Position numbers and translations under genes: made by a program. Below are positions 21,161 to 32,570 of a stretch of DNA of 64,000 nt, piece after piece; position 1 is the stretch's first letter; every line of letters starts with the position of its first letter. The stretch is from the NCBI GenBank assembly GCA_001599755.1, contig BCHX01000006.1, positions 669,336 to 733,335 of the forward strand, in the 5' to 3' direction. This stretch comes from Gliomastix tumulicola. Lineage: Eukaryota > Ascomycota > Sordariomycetes > Hypocreales > Bionectriaceae. The notes below the pieces were generated by a model that saw only the letters and a program-made list of their open reading frames with translations, searched no databases and was not told the DNA's origin.

Positions 21161-21656
21161 GGCGACGCGTAGATCGATAGGTATCCTATTAAAATAGATG
21201 AGGGGTATGAGAGCTGGCTGTAGTGTTAATGAAGATATGAAGAAGTAAATGAAATCATCTACACCGTGTAGCGGACGTGATCGTCCGATGGGTGCGCTGA
21301 AAACCGACAAGATGGCGGTGTGGCTGTGTTGGTGAATTTGAGGCTGTGCTGATGGGCAAACCGCTAGGAGACATCAGCTCTCTTCAGAGCCGCTGATTCG
21401 AAGCGCGACCCATCAGGCCTTCTGGCTGCCTTACAGACAGACGCACAAAGGGCGGGGCATGATAGGGCAGCTGACAGCACACTACAGAGGCATGACAGTG
21501 AAACATATGCATTGGTTCTGCTATGTAAGTAGTTACAGCGCAGTCCTCGGGGAGGTGGAATCCAATTCCCACCCCGCTATAGCCTGTAGGCCGCTATTTA
21601 CGTAGAAGACCTACGCCGAACTGGCTATGCCTCCATTGATAAGACATGGATATTCC
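21161..21656. other. Intergenic region
   Basis: About 500 bases holding the promoter of the HET gene and the 3' end of the GH71 gene. No gene seen. Confidence 0.5.
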
Positions 21657-23252
21657 TTACACAGAAGCATCCGGCACACCCGTCTCTCGCATTCCCGTTG
21701 GTCCACAGGTGCTGACCTTCAACCCATTCATGATGGAAGCATATCCTTCGGGCAATAGCTCATCTGGCTCGCCAGGCTGCAGCGTGCCAACGTACGGGTT
21801 GAAGTTGTAGATACCGCACGGGCAATGATCCAGAATCTGCATCTCCGACGTCCCCTCAAGAACAGCAGCTCCTCCCCGCGTCAACTTGAAAGAGACTTGA
21901 CCAGGCGCCATGTCGATGGAGAACTTCGCCGCACCTGCCGGTGCTTCCACAGTCTCGGTGTTTCCAGCGACGGTCATCTCCAAGATTGCGGCCTCGGTGA
22001 GGAGGGTCGTGACGAAAACCTTGTCCTCCATCGTCTCCCAGCCGTTGGGTCGTCCCTTGAAGTAGTTGCCCGTGGAGTTGTCCGCATCCTCCATCGTCGT
22101 ATCCGTGGCGTCGCAGTCGAGGCCCTTGAGTGTAGGGCGGAACCAGTACACGATCTGGTCCTCCTTGATATACGGCGCGGGATCGGAGGCACCGTCATGG
22201 TAAGCCTCGAGGAACGGCACGGCCATGTCCAGCCAGCCGTTATGCGGAAACCCATAGACCCATTGCGAGTTGCCATCATCGCCGTGAGGGCTGTCCAGAC
22301 GCCCGATATAGTGGCTCTCGCCGTAGTCGTTCCACGTGACGAGCTCGATGAAGCGCGGCTGCGTCTCGAGGATGTTCCACAGCCTGTCGTACCAGAGGAA
22401 GTCGGAGCTGAAAACCCAGTTCTTGCTGTACGGCACGGCTGGGCCGAAGTGCGTGAAGAACCAGGGGGAGACGGGGGCCAGGTAGGGCTTGCCGTTGAGA
22501 GCGGCGATGTATGCCTGGTCGCCTTGCTCAACAGACACATTGGCGCCTGGACGGGGAGCCTTGTTGTTGCCGTCGTTGGGCCAGCCCATCCAGTTGAGTG
22601 CGCTGTCGATGGTGCTGAAGTCGGTGCCCATCTCAGGGTGGAAGTTGGGGGCCCAGAAGACCTCGCGGCCGGCAGCAGCTCTCAGGGCGCCGACGTCGAG
22701 ACCGTCACCAGCAAAGGAGGAGGCGAAGACCTTGCCGTCGACGAAGAGCTGCGCAGGCTCACTGGCATACGTAGCGATCATCTGGCCAACGCGGGCAGCC
22801 TCGCCAATCTTGAACCTGTAGATTCTCATGAGCCACGGAAATCATCACTTGCACCCTCATGAACCGAACGGTCTTACCAGTTAAAGTCGAAGGAAATGAA
22901 GACCTTCATATCGTTGTTGGCGGCAGACTGGTAGGCGAGTCGAAGCTGGGCATCGGTATAGGGGTCAACGCCAATGTTGAGGGCAAACGCATCAATACCG
23001 GCAGCTTTGGCACGCTGCATGTCATCGTCGTAGTCAGCAGGGCTGGTGCGGCTTCCAACGATTCCAATCTGCCAGACCGAGTCAGCTGAGAGCCACCAGA
23101 AGCGTTTGCGACTTTCTCACCATGAAATGGCAGAAGACCAGGTTGCCTCCTTCCTGACGCTTGGAAAGGTCGTTGGAGGGGACAGTGAGAGCATTGGCCA
23201 CAGTCAGCCACAAGAGGCTGACCATACCACTAAGAAGCGTCTTGAGATGCAT
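21657..23252 (-). CDS. Secreted alpha-1,3-glucanase (mutanase), glycoside hydrolase family 71
   Basis: Three exons: 23252-23121, 23068-22878 and 22815-21657, giving 493 residues. The N-terminus is a signal peptide ending near A-N-A, followed by a K-R site that suggests Kex2-type processing. Joining exons 1 and 2 recreates C-H-F-M-I-G-I-V, the opening of the GH71 barrel. Exon 2 then gives G-I-D-A-F-A-L-N-I-G and K-V-F-I-S-F-D-F-N-W-F. Other signatures are F-W-A-P-N-F-H-P and W-N-D-Y-G-E-S-H-Y-I-G at 269-279. GH71 enzymes hydrolyse alpha-1,3-glucan in fungal walls, for wall remodelling, autolysis or attack on other fungi. I see no C-terminal carbohydrate-binding module. Confidence 0.92.
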
Positions 23253-24053
23253 ATTGAAGTAGTTGCTACGAGACACAGAGGAGTCTTGTAGAGCACCGCG
23301 TCAAAAGGTCAATAGTGAGGATATTCATCCTCTTTATACTTCGTCGAGTCGGCCGAAGCCTGTGACAGGCCCCCTACCCGAAGACACTCGTGGTAAGTGC
23401 ATGAATACGCGACTTGCTCCTGATGTGCCGAAACCCGTGTCAATGTTTCATCGGGATTCTTGAAGATGTCATGTTCTCGGCGAAATCACGACTACCCCGG
23501 TCACCCCGGATTTTCCATTACAGCAAGCGTAGTGATCATCCGCCGAGTCGGATTGTCCCGACTCGCTGACGGCATCGATTCATTGGCCAATCGACGGAGC
23601 CACGTCTGCAACGTTGAAACGAAACATGATGCGCTCGGGCCGATTTCAGCATTATCAGCCGAAGATGCATTTAAGCGCAGGGTGGGAGCATGGATGTCAA
23701 TGCAACCCCAAATATCCCATCAAGGCAGCTCGTTGCAGCAGAGTTTTAGCGAATATTTTAACCGAATAATTCATCCACAGAGCGTCGCTCGCTGCTCGCC
23801 CAGCATCTACAAGATGATATGCTGTACGTCAAGAGAAGACTACATCAAATCCAAGGTAAGACGAAGACAATGGGGATCTTTGATCACACAGCTGGTGATG
23901 GACTTGGCATTGCTTACCTTGCAAGGCTCATCAAGAACTTCATGTACCTGGCCGATCTATTCCTTTATTTCACACATATTTCCACAGCTATCATTTGTGT
24001 TGTGTATTGTCTGCATCTAAAGCTATGCACCAATGACTGCTTAAAATGACCGC
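23253..24053. other. Intergenic region
   Basis: About 800 bases holding the GH71 promoter and the 3' flank of the pseudokinase gene. Short AT-rich frames near 23800-24050 look random. Confidence 0.5.
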
Positions 24054-25637
24054 TTAGATGGAGATGTCAGCCATCCTAAGCAAAATGTGCTCTATAAATC
24101 TCACGCCGATCAAGATGCCGTCTCCGTCGCAGAGCTCGTCTTCGGACCCAAACGTCGTATTCCCTTGATCCAGACAGGTCAAGCAGGCAACCACCAGATC
24201 AGCGTACATGTCGCCCAGCCGCGGGGGCAGTTCTCTTCGAGCTAAATCTACAAAGTGCTCCTTGGTCTGTATTTTCGACGCTGAGGCTATGGTAGCAAAG
24301 TCATCATCCGAGACGGCTAAGCCAAGTGTCAATCCGGGGACGGGCACCGGGTCAGAGCTGTGGTTGGCAGGATACCAGACGAACGACTTCCAGAGGCCAA
24401 TCTCCAGCAGACACACCCCCAAGCTGTATATGTCGTGCTGCATGATGTATCGGTTCTCCACCAGGGTTCCTTGCCGCTGTGGATGACGGTAGAGATTTAG
24501 ATGCCATCTCGGATCGCCCTTCAGGTTCGTCTGAAAGCAAGTGTCTCGAAATTGGTTGAACCCGATGAGGTAGCTCGAGCCGAACAACCACCCGTTTGGG
24601 CTCTCCTTCTCAGTAGGAAACACCATGAGACTCTCCGGTCGGATGTTCTTGTGCACAAAATCGCAGGAGTGGACATAGCTGACAGACTGGACGAGCTGCT
24701 TCGCTATACGCACGACCGCGCTCGCACTGATGGGATTCTGCTTGAGGAGAAGCTCACGGAGGCTCATGGGCGGCTGGCCCTTGGGCAGTGGTGCCAGATA
24801 CACCATATCCATGGATGTGATGTGCTGCGACTCATTTCGATGCTTGAGGATTCCGTAGCATCGCAACAGACCCGTGATGTTGGGGTCAACGTGTTTGAGC
24901 CGCCGTGCGAGGTTTTCGGCGAGACGCTTGCCTTGGGCGACATCACCGCCCGGAAACTCGATGTTCTCGGCGATGAGAATCTTCGGTGCTTTTCTTCGTG
25001 TGATCTTGCGGGCGGATGAGAACGGGATCGGCACGATGTTTGCGTCGACAAGCCCTGACGCCTCGAGGTTGATACTCATGTTCAGCTGGCTTGGCGGTGG
25101 CGCTGCGCCCAAAGTTGGCGGTCTGATAGCCTGTCGGAGAGCAAGCATATTGTGTAGGGGGCTCGAGTCGAACAGACCAGCGGCTTCCTCCCTTTTCCGT
25201 TCCCACAGCTCAGTGTCAATGACGCTGTTGCCGATAAGCGTGATGATGAACCAAGTCGGATCAAACCTACGCTGCCACGTCTCCATGTCCACGACCAGCT
25301 CATCCAGTTTGTTCTTGACCATGGCGTGCTTCAGTTTTCTGAGGTATTTGGACTCGGGTAGATCAATCTGAGCTGTGACCTGGACAAGCTTGCCGTGCAG
25401 CTTCTCCAGCAAGTTGATCTGGCTCTCGGCAAGCCTGTCGTCCAAATGGTCGGATACCTTGCTGAGAAAAGTGAGCTGTGTCTCCAGCTTGGCCCATAGC
25501 CCTTCGATGATGACGACTTTCTCGTCCAATGACTCGTCGGTGTCGCGATATGCGCGGTATGTCTCGAGGGTCTGGCGACCGAGCTTGATGCAGTTGTCCA
25601 CAGTGGCCACGACGGCCAGCACCAGCTCCGCGACCAT
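24054..25637 (-). CDS. HeLo-like helical domain fused to a pseudokinase
   Basis: Intronless, 527 residues. Residues 1-170 are predicted all-helical and begin with a hydrophobic helix (M-V-A-E-L-V-L-A-V-V). They resemble the N-terminal HeLo/HeLo-like domains of fungal cell-death proteins, as I judge by pattern. Residues 210-500 have a protein-kinase fold: Y-V-H-S-C-D-F-V-H-K-N-I-R-P-E-S stands where HRDLKPEN is expected (D replaced by N331), I-G-F-N replaces D-F-G (359-361), and H-D-I-Y-S-L-G-V-C-L-L-E marks the F-helix. No glycine loop is seen. It is therefore very likely catalytically dead. The order, a helical death domain then a pseudokinase, parallels animal and plant MLKL. The gene is divergent from an active kinase gene, 467 bases away. 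Confidence 0.78.
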   Translation of the reverse strand: MVAELVLAVVATVDNCIKLGRQTLETYRAYRDTDESLDEKVVIIEGLWAKLETQLTFLSKVSDHLDDRLAESQINLLEKLHGKLVQVTAQIDLPESKYLRKLKHAMVKNKLDELVVDMETWQRRFDPTWFIITLIGNSVIDTELWERKREEAAGLFDSSPLHNMLALRQAIRPPTLGAAPPPSQLNMSINLEASGLVDANIVPIPFSSARKITRRKAPKILIAENIEFPGGDVAQGKRLAENLARRLKHVDPNITGLLRCYGILKHRNESQHITSMDMVYLAPLPKGQPPMSLRELLLKQNPISASAVVRIAKQLVQSVSYVHSCDFVHKNIRPESLMVFPTEKESPNGWLFGSSYLIGFNQFRDTCFQTNLKGDPRWHLNLYRHPQRQGTLVENRYIMQHDIYSLGVCLLEIGLWKSFVWYPANHSSDPVPVPGLTLGLAVSDDDFATIASASKIQTKEHFVDLARRELPPRLGDMYADLVVACLTCLDQGNTTFGSEDELCDGDGILIGVRFIEHILLRMADISI

Positions 25638-26104
25638 CCCGGTATCGGTGTCTAGAGTGTGAGTGCCTCCTTCAATATTCCAATACGATAGGAATCATGG
25701 TTTGAAAGAGAACACGATGTGAAAATGAGCACGTGTTAAGCGCTGTCGTGGCTGCGTGCACAGCCCCCTTTGCCCCTGTCTGCGGCTGAGCCCGGTGGCT
25801 GCATGAGCGGCGGGAGATTTCAGCCCGCGCCAACCGAATCAAGGCGTGGCGACCCAAAACACGGCAGAGTGACGTCTAGGCGCATTACCGGGCGTCGTTG
25901 GGCTTTCTCCTGTTTTCGTGGCGCAAATCAACAAATATTGTGCGTACTGCGGGTGCACGCCGCGTCTTTTCACGCGTCCATCCCTCACACCAAGCCAAGC
26001 TTTCTTGCACACCTCAGCAACAAGCAGAGCCTATCTCTAAATGGTGCAGTAATGTGACGGGGTCTGCATATTTTCAATCATTCCATCTTCCATCCGCGGA
26101 CGAC
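25638..26104. promoter_or_regulatory. Shared divergent promoter of the pseudokinase and kinase-YTH genes
   Basis: The 467 bases between two start codons facing away from each other must serve both genes, so co-expression is plausible. No clear TATA box was found. Confidence 0.5.
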
Positions 26105-28128
26105 ATGCCGGCAGCACCGGGCGATTTGGTGCTCGACGCCAAGCTGGAGACCGAGTTCCTCGGCGAATGCATCCGACACACCAAATACACAATGGGCTTC
26201 TCCGCTCGCGAGAGACGCATTCGTGTGAAGGAAGTCTGGGATATCGGTGCGAATCTCGGTCGAGGGTCGTTCGGGTCCGTCCGTGTCGAGACATGCCGCC
26301 CGTCACCGCCAGTGTACCCCAGAGAACCGCGGCGTCGGGCGGTCAAGGTGATTAGCAAGTCGATACCGAACCAGGGGAGATGGGACTATCTGAAGGAGCT
26401 GGAAGCCGTGGTGAAGTTCTCTCATGAACGTGTAAGGAAGGCCCCAATAACCCGTGTCGCGGGCATACCGTCCACTAACTCATGATTTCAGTACGCACCA
26501 TACTTTGTCCGCACAGACGGCTGGTTTGAAGATTCTCATAATGTCTTCATCACTCTGGAATATTTCCCGTTGGGTGATTTACAGGGCTTCATGAAAAGGT
26601 TACCCGCGCTCGGCGAAGATGCCACGCGCCAGATATCGCGCCAACTACTCGAAGGCATAGCCTTCATGCACGACTCAGGCTTCGCCCACCGTGATCTGAA
26701 GCCAGGCGTAAGTAGCTACGACGAGCAGTCTCGGTAGATAGCGCTACGATAGCTAATACGGGCAGAACATACTCGTCGAGGCCGACTCCCCGGAATGGCT
26801 CGTCAAGATTGCCGACTTTGGAATCAGCAAGCGAGCCCAAGAAGGCGGCACAGACCTGCGCACGATGCAGATCGGAACATTCGGCTACATGGCCCCCGAG
26901 GTCCTGGGCTTCTTTTCCGGCAATGACCCAGCTGTTGCATATTCCGTGACGGTGGACATATGGGCCATCGGCATCATCACGTATGAGTTGCTGTTCAAGC
27001 GACACCCTTTCCTCAACGTGAAAGACATGCTCGACTACGTCAACGACGCCCGGCAGCTGGATTTGAAGCCGAGCTCCGAGTCCACGGAGATCACGGATGT
27101 CTGTCAGGACTTTGTCAAGAGCTTGCTGTCGCCGAACCCCGTCAGTCGACCGACGGCTGGTGCAGCAAGCAACCATACCTGGATAGGACTGGGTGCACCT
27201 ACGCCGATGGACGTTGATGAAGAGTCGTAGGTAGCACGACTTACATATGTCTCTGACCCCCGATGCAGCTGACGAAGTGTGCACAGACTGTTCATGCATG
27301 ACGCGACACCAGAGCCACAAGCACAGCTCGTCGTTGCAGCCACACCCGCATCATTAGCGTGGACGAACTCCCAGCTCAATGGCGGCGGCACATCAACAAC
27401 GCAGTCAACTATCTCCCTTCTGTCCACATATCATGGCCACAGACTTGATGCGGGAATATTAATACCTGCGTTTCGACACATTGACTTGGAAAATGTGACA
27501 GAGCCCCAATGATGCAGGTGTCGCGGTATCTAGACTGACCCCCCATGCTAATTCTTTCGCATAGACCAAATACTTCGTCCTGAGGTCCGATAACGAACTT
27601 GATATCGAGACAAGTGCTGCTCATGATATATGGACATCGAGCCAACGGGTAAACAAGATCCTCAATAAGGCCTACAAGAAGACTGAAGGACAAGTCGTTG
27701 TCTTCTTCTCGGTCATCAAGAGGTAAGTAGCTCTGTGTCTCATATTTGCGCCTTTTCATAGCCGTCTGTGTGCTTACCGCCCATATTTGATAGCCGAAAG
27801 TTTTGTGGTGTAGCTCAGATGACCAGTGAGATGGACTGGCATAATACCGATCCGCACTGGCTCGAGGATAACTGGGAAGGGTAAGGGGCCTATCCTTCAC
27901 GTCCAAGCTATATGGACTCAATGTGCTAATGACCATCTCTTTTATAGGCGCTTCACCCTCAACTGGCTGTGTCTGAACGAGGTGTCATTTGACCTCGTCA
28001 AGCACGTGCCAGTCAAACCGACCACTCCAGGATTTCGCGCCATTGCCTGCTATGATGGGACAGAGATTGCAGCGTCTTCCGCGTTCGAGCTACTGAGGGC
28101 TTTTGCACCACAGCCAACCGGGCAGTGA
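26105..28128 (+). CDS. Ser/Thr protein kinase fused to a YTH (m6A-reader) domain
   Basis: Seven exons: 26105-26431, 26492-26707, 26766-27226, 27287-27494, 27565-27722, 27794-27880 and 27948-28128, giving 545 residues. The kinase (about 47-325, CAMK/Rad53-like) is complete: G-R-G-S-F-G-S-V, Lys81, H-R-D at 175-177 with D-L-K-P-G-N restored across a splice, D-F-G at 198-200 and A-P-E at 224-226. Residues 405-545 are a YTH domain (K-Y-F-V-L-R-S, F-F-S-V, F-C-G-V-A-Q-M) with the three cage tryptophans W427, W479 and W484. Exon 4 encodes the linker. If intron 3 is not spliced, the kinase stops at 27230 and the YTH part would need its own start only about 65 bases on. Both domains are sure; the fusion is inferred from phase. 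Confidence 0.72.
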
Positions 28129-28264
28129 GAGCGAGGGCTAGCCATGGTTAAATGCTTGCATGTCATATATACTTAGCCAGCCCACAGTGCTTAATGTCGG
28201 CCCCTCCAGTCCTTGTTTTCAAGAAAGCGCACCATTCTATACCTAGACAAGACAGCTAATCCAT

Positions 28265-29413
28265 CTACTTGTACGGATTTCCTTCCTCGAACTTAGCTGT
28301 CCACAGCCCCTTCCTCTCCTTTGTCTTGAGCTGCAGCGCCTTCAACAGTCCATACATAGTCCGTAATGTTGGCATAGCCACGCCCTTCGCCTCACCCTCT
28401 CGCAGCGGCTCTCCCACGATATTCTCAAACTCGATCAGATTGCCCTTCTCTACATCCTGACACATACTCGGCTTGAATGCCGTGTCCGTAGGGTCACACC
28501 GGATCAGCTTCTCAGGCAGATCCGCCGGGAGCTCGACGCCGTTCGCCCTGGCCGCCGCGACAATCTCGAGCATGATGGGCCGGATGAGGTCGTCGATGAT
28601 GTGCTCGCTCATCCGCATCCGTGCCGTGTCGATGCGCAGCACCGCGGCCGTGGAGTTGAAGCTCGCGTTGTAGACGAGCTTCCGCCAGCGCGCCGTCTTG
28701 ACGTCCGGGTTGTATGTGATGTCGAGGTGGCCGCATGCGCTGTAGATATCGACGTAGCGCTTTGCCGCGGCCTCGGCGGTCTCCCATGGTACTGTTGGGC
28801 TGGGGAAGGGACTGATGACCTGCGCGTCGTTGTCGTCGTGGACGATGTTCCCGTGGCCCTTCTCCGTGGCTCCAATCATTGATATGCTGCTGATGATGGG
28901 GTTGTCCGGGAAGGCTGTGATGAGAGGCTTCTCGATGTTAAGGCCATTCTGCGAGAGGACGATGGCCGTGGTTCCAGGTGTCACGGCGGGGGCGATGATG
29001 TCGGCAATGCTTGGGGGCACGTCGGCTACGTTCTTGGTGGTCACGACGATGAAGTCAAAGGGTGCCACACCTTCTGCAGCAACATCCGGGATGCTGGTCC
29101 GGACTGCTTTTGTCAGCTTGGTGCTTCCGGATCTGTCAGGATGGGCGGCGTACTGAATGTTGGCCTCCAGCCTTTGATGTCATGGCCGTGCTCGAGGGAG
29201 TCGATGTTAAAGCCCTTTTCTTCCACGGCCTTGAAGTTGGACCGCAGGACAGCGGTAACTTGGGCCTTGCCCCCGATCTCCAGGGCGTAGGCAGCTAACA
29301 TTCCGGTGGTCAGCAGAAGTCATAACACAATAATATTGTTAGGGGGGGCCTTTACCCATAGTACCGACACCACCTGCTCCCACAATCAGCACTCGGGCCT
29401 TGTTGGCTGTCAT
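28265..29413 (-). CDS. 2-dehydropantoate 2-reductase-like enzyme (ApbA/PanE family)
   Basis: Three exons: 29413-29356, 29294-29154 and 29106-28265, giving 346 residues. The NADPH-binding motif V-G-A-G-G-V-G lies at about 11-17 in exon 1. The second domain carries the conserved F-D-F-I-V-V-T-T-K-N, the G-A-T region, K-L-V-Y-N-A-S-F-N (catalytic Lys with Asn) and an E-x-x-N-I-V-G-E-like stretch. The 47-base intron 2 is short but its removal gives clean family sequence. The family reduces 2-oxo acids to 2-hydroxy acids; ketopantoate (pantothenate route) is the textbook substrate. Fungi carry many paralogues in catabolic clusters, and this one borders such a block. The true substrate is not known. 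Its 3' end converges on the kinase-YTH gene. Confidence 0.88.
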
Positions 29414-30045
29414 TGTCGATAAAGATCGGATTTTCCAAGTGATGGGGATGGCTAATTCTGGGAATGACGCATACAACTCACTAGAATAAAAGAGCAGCCG
29501 GTGATGCTGTACGCAGATGTAGGGTGGCATGCAATCGGTCCGGGATGAGAATATCTCCGCCTCAGTGCATGCGTACTAGTAGTGAACGCTAGAAAGGTGC
29601 CGCTACCAGCAGTGATAGCAGCCGCTGGCCACTATCGGACAAGCCACACCGAAGGATGGCCCATCGCATTTAGCTGCCAGTTTAGTGCACTGTGGGCGTT
29701 GATAAGCACTGCACGCACCACAGCCACCAGCGAGATAGGGCAATTGGATGCGATATCCCGCTGGAAAGCAATGGCCCCAACATTCGCAATGATAAGGGAG
29801 CAATGAGAGTGGGATGGGGATGTTATATGGGCTCGCTGTAACTACGCTCGTTTTTCTACAGCTACGTGAACGAACCATTCATCTGGAGTAGTGATTCATG
29901 CTGCCCCTATTCCCATGTCTTAGAGAGTGCAACTGTTGGGGTCTTGCGCAGCGTAGGCGTAGATGTTGGTTCATGTCGGGTAGACGATGGTGTAGCTACC
30001 TACAGTAGATAGGTGGTATTAAAAATGTACCGACTTGCACGCCCT
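29414..30045. other. Intergenic region
   Basis: About 630 bases with the promoter of the reductase gene and the 3' flank of the amine oxidase gene. No gene seen. Confidence 0.5.
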
Positions 30046-31930
30046 CTATAGTCTGGAAAGCCCGCCTGCAAGACCATCAATAACCTCCTTTGCAGCCCTC
30101 TCGCCACTCCTGACAGCACCCTCCATGTACCCCTTCCACTCCGCCGCCGTCTCCGTCCCAGCAAAGTGCAGATTGCCCGTCGCCTCCCGCAGCGACCCGG
30201 AGCCCAGCGTATCGAGCACGCCGGGCGGCAGACTCGCGCACGGGCAGCCGCCGCCCACCCACTGATCGCCCCTCCAGTCAAACGACACCATCTCGACAAA
30301 CTCGCGCTCCACGAGGTCCTCGTCGTCCCCGTACAGCGTCGCGATCTGCGCCAGCAGGGCTGCCTCCCTCTCCGCCACCGTGGACAGCGCACCCCAGGCC
30401 TCGCCGGGCTTGCCGGACATGAAGCACGTGAGGGCGTGCTTGTCGTCGGCGGGGCTGCTCGTGTCGCGGATGACGCTGGCCGGACCGACAAAGGACTGCA
30501 CGAGACCGCAGCAGCCCTTGTCGATCCAGAAGGGCGTCTTGAAGATGACGATGGCCTTGACGTAGAAGCCGTAGCCGGCCGAGGCGGACCAGGCCTGCTT
30601 GACGGGGTGCAGGGCGGGCTCGAAGCGGATGGTGCTGAGCGCGGGGCTGGGCACGCTGGAGATGACCTTGCGGGCGCGGTAGGAGGAGCCGTCGGACGCG
30701 ATGACATTCACAGCGCCTGCGCCCTGCTGGATGACGCCCGTGACGGGGGTGCTGAGACAGACGGTGCCCGAGGGGAGTGCGGAAGCGAGGCACTTGGCGA
30801 AGGACTGCGTGCCCTCGCGGATGCGGAGGTGCTGGCCGCCGCCCTTGCGGTCGGAGCGCATCTGGAGGAGGCCGCCGCCCGACTTGCAGTAGTTGAGGAA
30901 GAAGAGGGCCGAGAGGTCTGACGGTTCGAGGCCGAGCATAGCCCGGGTCCAGACGGTGGCCGTCGCGAGGGCCGTCTCGCCGGCGTTGCGGGAGCGGAGG
31001 TAGGCCTCGAACGTGAGGGAGTCAAGGTGGGAGTCTTTGGGCTTAGCACAGTCGAGGGCCTGACAGTCTGCCTCGCACATGTCGCGGATGCGGGCGACAT
31101 CTTCGACGGTGGCTGCATCGAACTGCACGCTGTTAGTCGTCACGATCGCTATACGATAAGATAGTTAAGAAGCTCACCTTTGGCAGCTCGCCATACGGGA
31201 AAGCAGACACACGGCCATCTGCCCCCTGAATCAGACAGTTCCCCGTCGTGTTCTGCTCAATGAGCTCCAGACCAAACTGCCTCGCCAGACCGATCATCCG
31301 CGTCTGATTAACATCATTGATCCACGCCGCTCCGAACTCGACAATCCCCTTACCGTCCGACGGCGGCTGAGACCACAGTCTGCCCCCGACGCGGTCATGA
31401 GCCTCGAGCACCACACATGACAGTCCGCTGCTCACGACATCCCTCGCCGCCGCCAGACCGGACAGCCCGGCACCAATCACCACAACATCCACATCAACAT
31501 CAATGGCCGCATCACTCACCGACCGGGGGATCTGACGGCTCTCCGGCACAGCAACCGTCGCCTCAATCTCAAAGAGCCATCCCGGTACCGCCAACTGCGC
31601 CACAGGCACCAGCGTGATCGCCGGCCGGTGACCCTTCAGAAACCGCTGGATCAGCCGGGTGTGCTTCCGCTGCGCAGGGTCGTACCCGACGATGTACACG
31701 CCCAGACGCGCGATATCATGGACGGTGGCGCCCGCAGCGACGAGGATCTTGCGCAGGTTGAGGAGGGCGAGGTGGATCTGGGACTCGTAGTCGGCGGGGA
31801 GGAGGCCGTCCTTGGTGGTGCCTGGCTGGCCGGAGATATGGATGAGTTTGGTGCCGGGAGGGGTGATGGTGGCGGGAGCGTAGTAGGCTTTGCTGGTGCT
31901 GGCCAGGTCGAGGGACGTGACGGGAGGCAT
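30046..31930 (-). CDS. RidA domain fused to a flavin amine oxidase
   Basis: Two exons: 31930-31178 and 31122-30046, giving 609 residues. The intron uses GTGAGC. The fusion lies inside exon 1, so no splicing assumption is involved. Residues 1-128 are a RidA/YjgF domain; the strand equivalent to P-x-R-T reads R-P-A-I-T-L-V, so the catalytic arginine seems lost. Residues 148-600 are a monoamine-oxidase-type flavoprotein with V-V-V-I-G-A-G-L-S-G-L-A-A-A (150-162), E-A-H-D-R-V-G-G-R-L-W and the C-terminal F-A-G-T-E-T-A. Amine oxidases make imines and RidA hydrolyses imines, so the fusion would couple the two steps if the RidA part were active. It is divergent from an aldehyde dehydrogenase, a likely next enzyme. 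Confidence 0.9.
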
Positions 31931-32570
31931 GGTGATGGTGGTGGTGATGGTGAATAACGTATGGTATAGAAAGGGGGGAGAGGGTCAAGATCCGGTTCAC
32001 GAGAAGGGCGTTTAATATGTTGGAGTCGTGAGGCGATCAAGCTACCTCGCTAGGGCTCTGGTGCCTGCTATCCTGGCGTGCAGGTGTCAGATGCCGGTCA
32101 TCGGGGGCTCCAACTCAGTCTGGTACCATATGCTGCTGTTGCAATACCGTAGAGACCAACGACAGCAAGTCACAGCGAGCAGTACAGGTGGGGGGAGGGG
32201 CTGACTCGCACCAGTCCAAGTCGCTCCAGTGCGTGGAGAGACACCCTACGATTCCCCCCTGATGGCTGGATCGACCCTGGAATGGCATTCCTTTCCGGCC
32301 GGAGCTCGCCAGATTTGGCTGCTCTTAGCGGCGGACCTGCAAGCGAGGACGGCTCGCGTGTAAGTGCTACACCGGGAAATAGCCATTATGTGTCCAAAGA
32401 CGACGTGGCCCATGTAATTATCTGAGCATCATTATTCAGAGTCTGCCGTGAGCCCTACAATTTGTGATATACATTCTTTCAATCTCCCCCTGGATCTTGT
32501 CTGACCACCCTCTTTTTGTCTCGCTCGGCACCTTCAACTCCGATCGGTCAGTCTACTTACCACAGTCACC
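31931..32570. promoter_or_regulatory. Shared divergent promoter of RidA-amine oxidase and aldehyde dehydrogenase
   Basis: The 640-base region between the two start codons has no gene. Its right end (32460-32570) is pyrimidine-rich, as in many fungal leaders. One set of regulator sites could control both genes. Confidence 0.5.

Noticed and set aside
21825..22862. 345-codon plus-strand frame opposite the GH71 gene
   Set aside because: Antisense shadow of conserved glucanase exons with no recognisable feature.
27233..27564. Separate YTH gene starting after the kinase stop
   Set aside because: Only about 65 bases would separate the two coding regions, and the linker exon is open and in phase on both sides. 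Kept as the main alternative to the fusion, not as the annotation.
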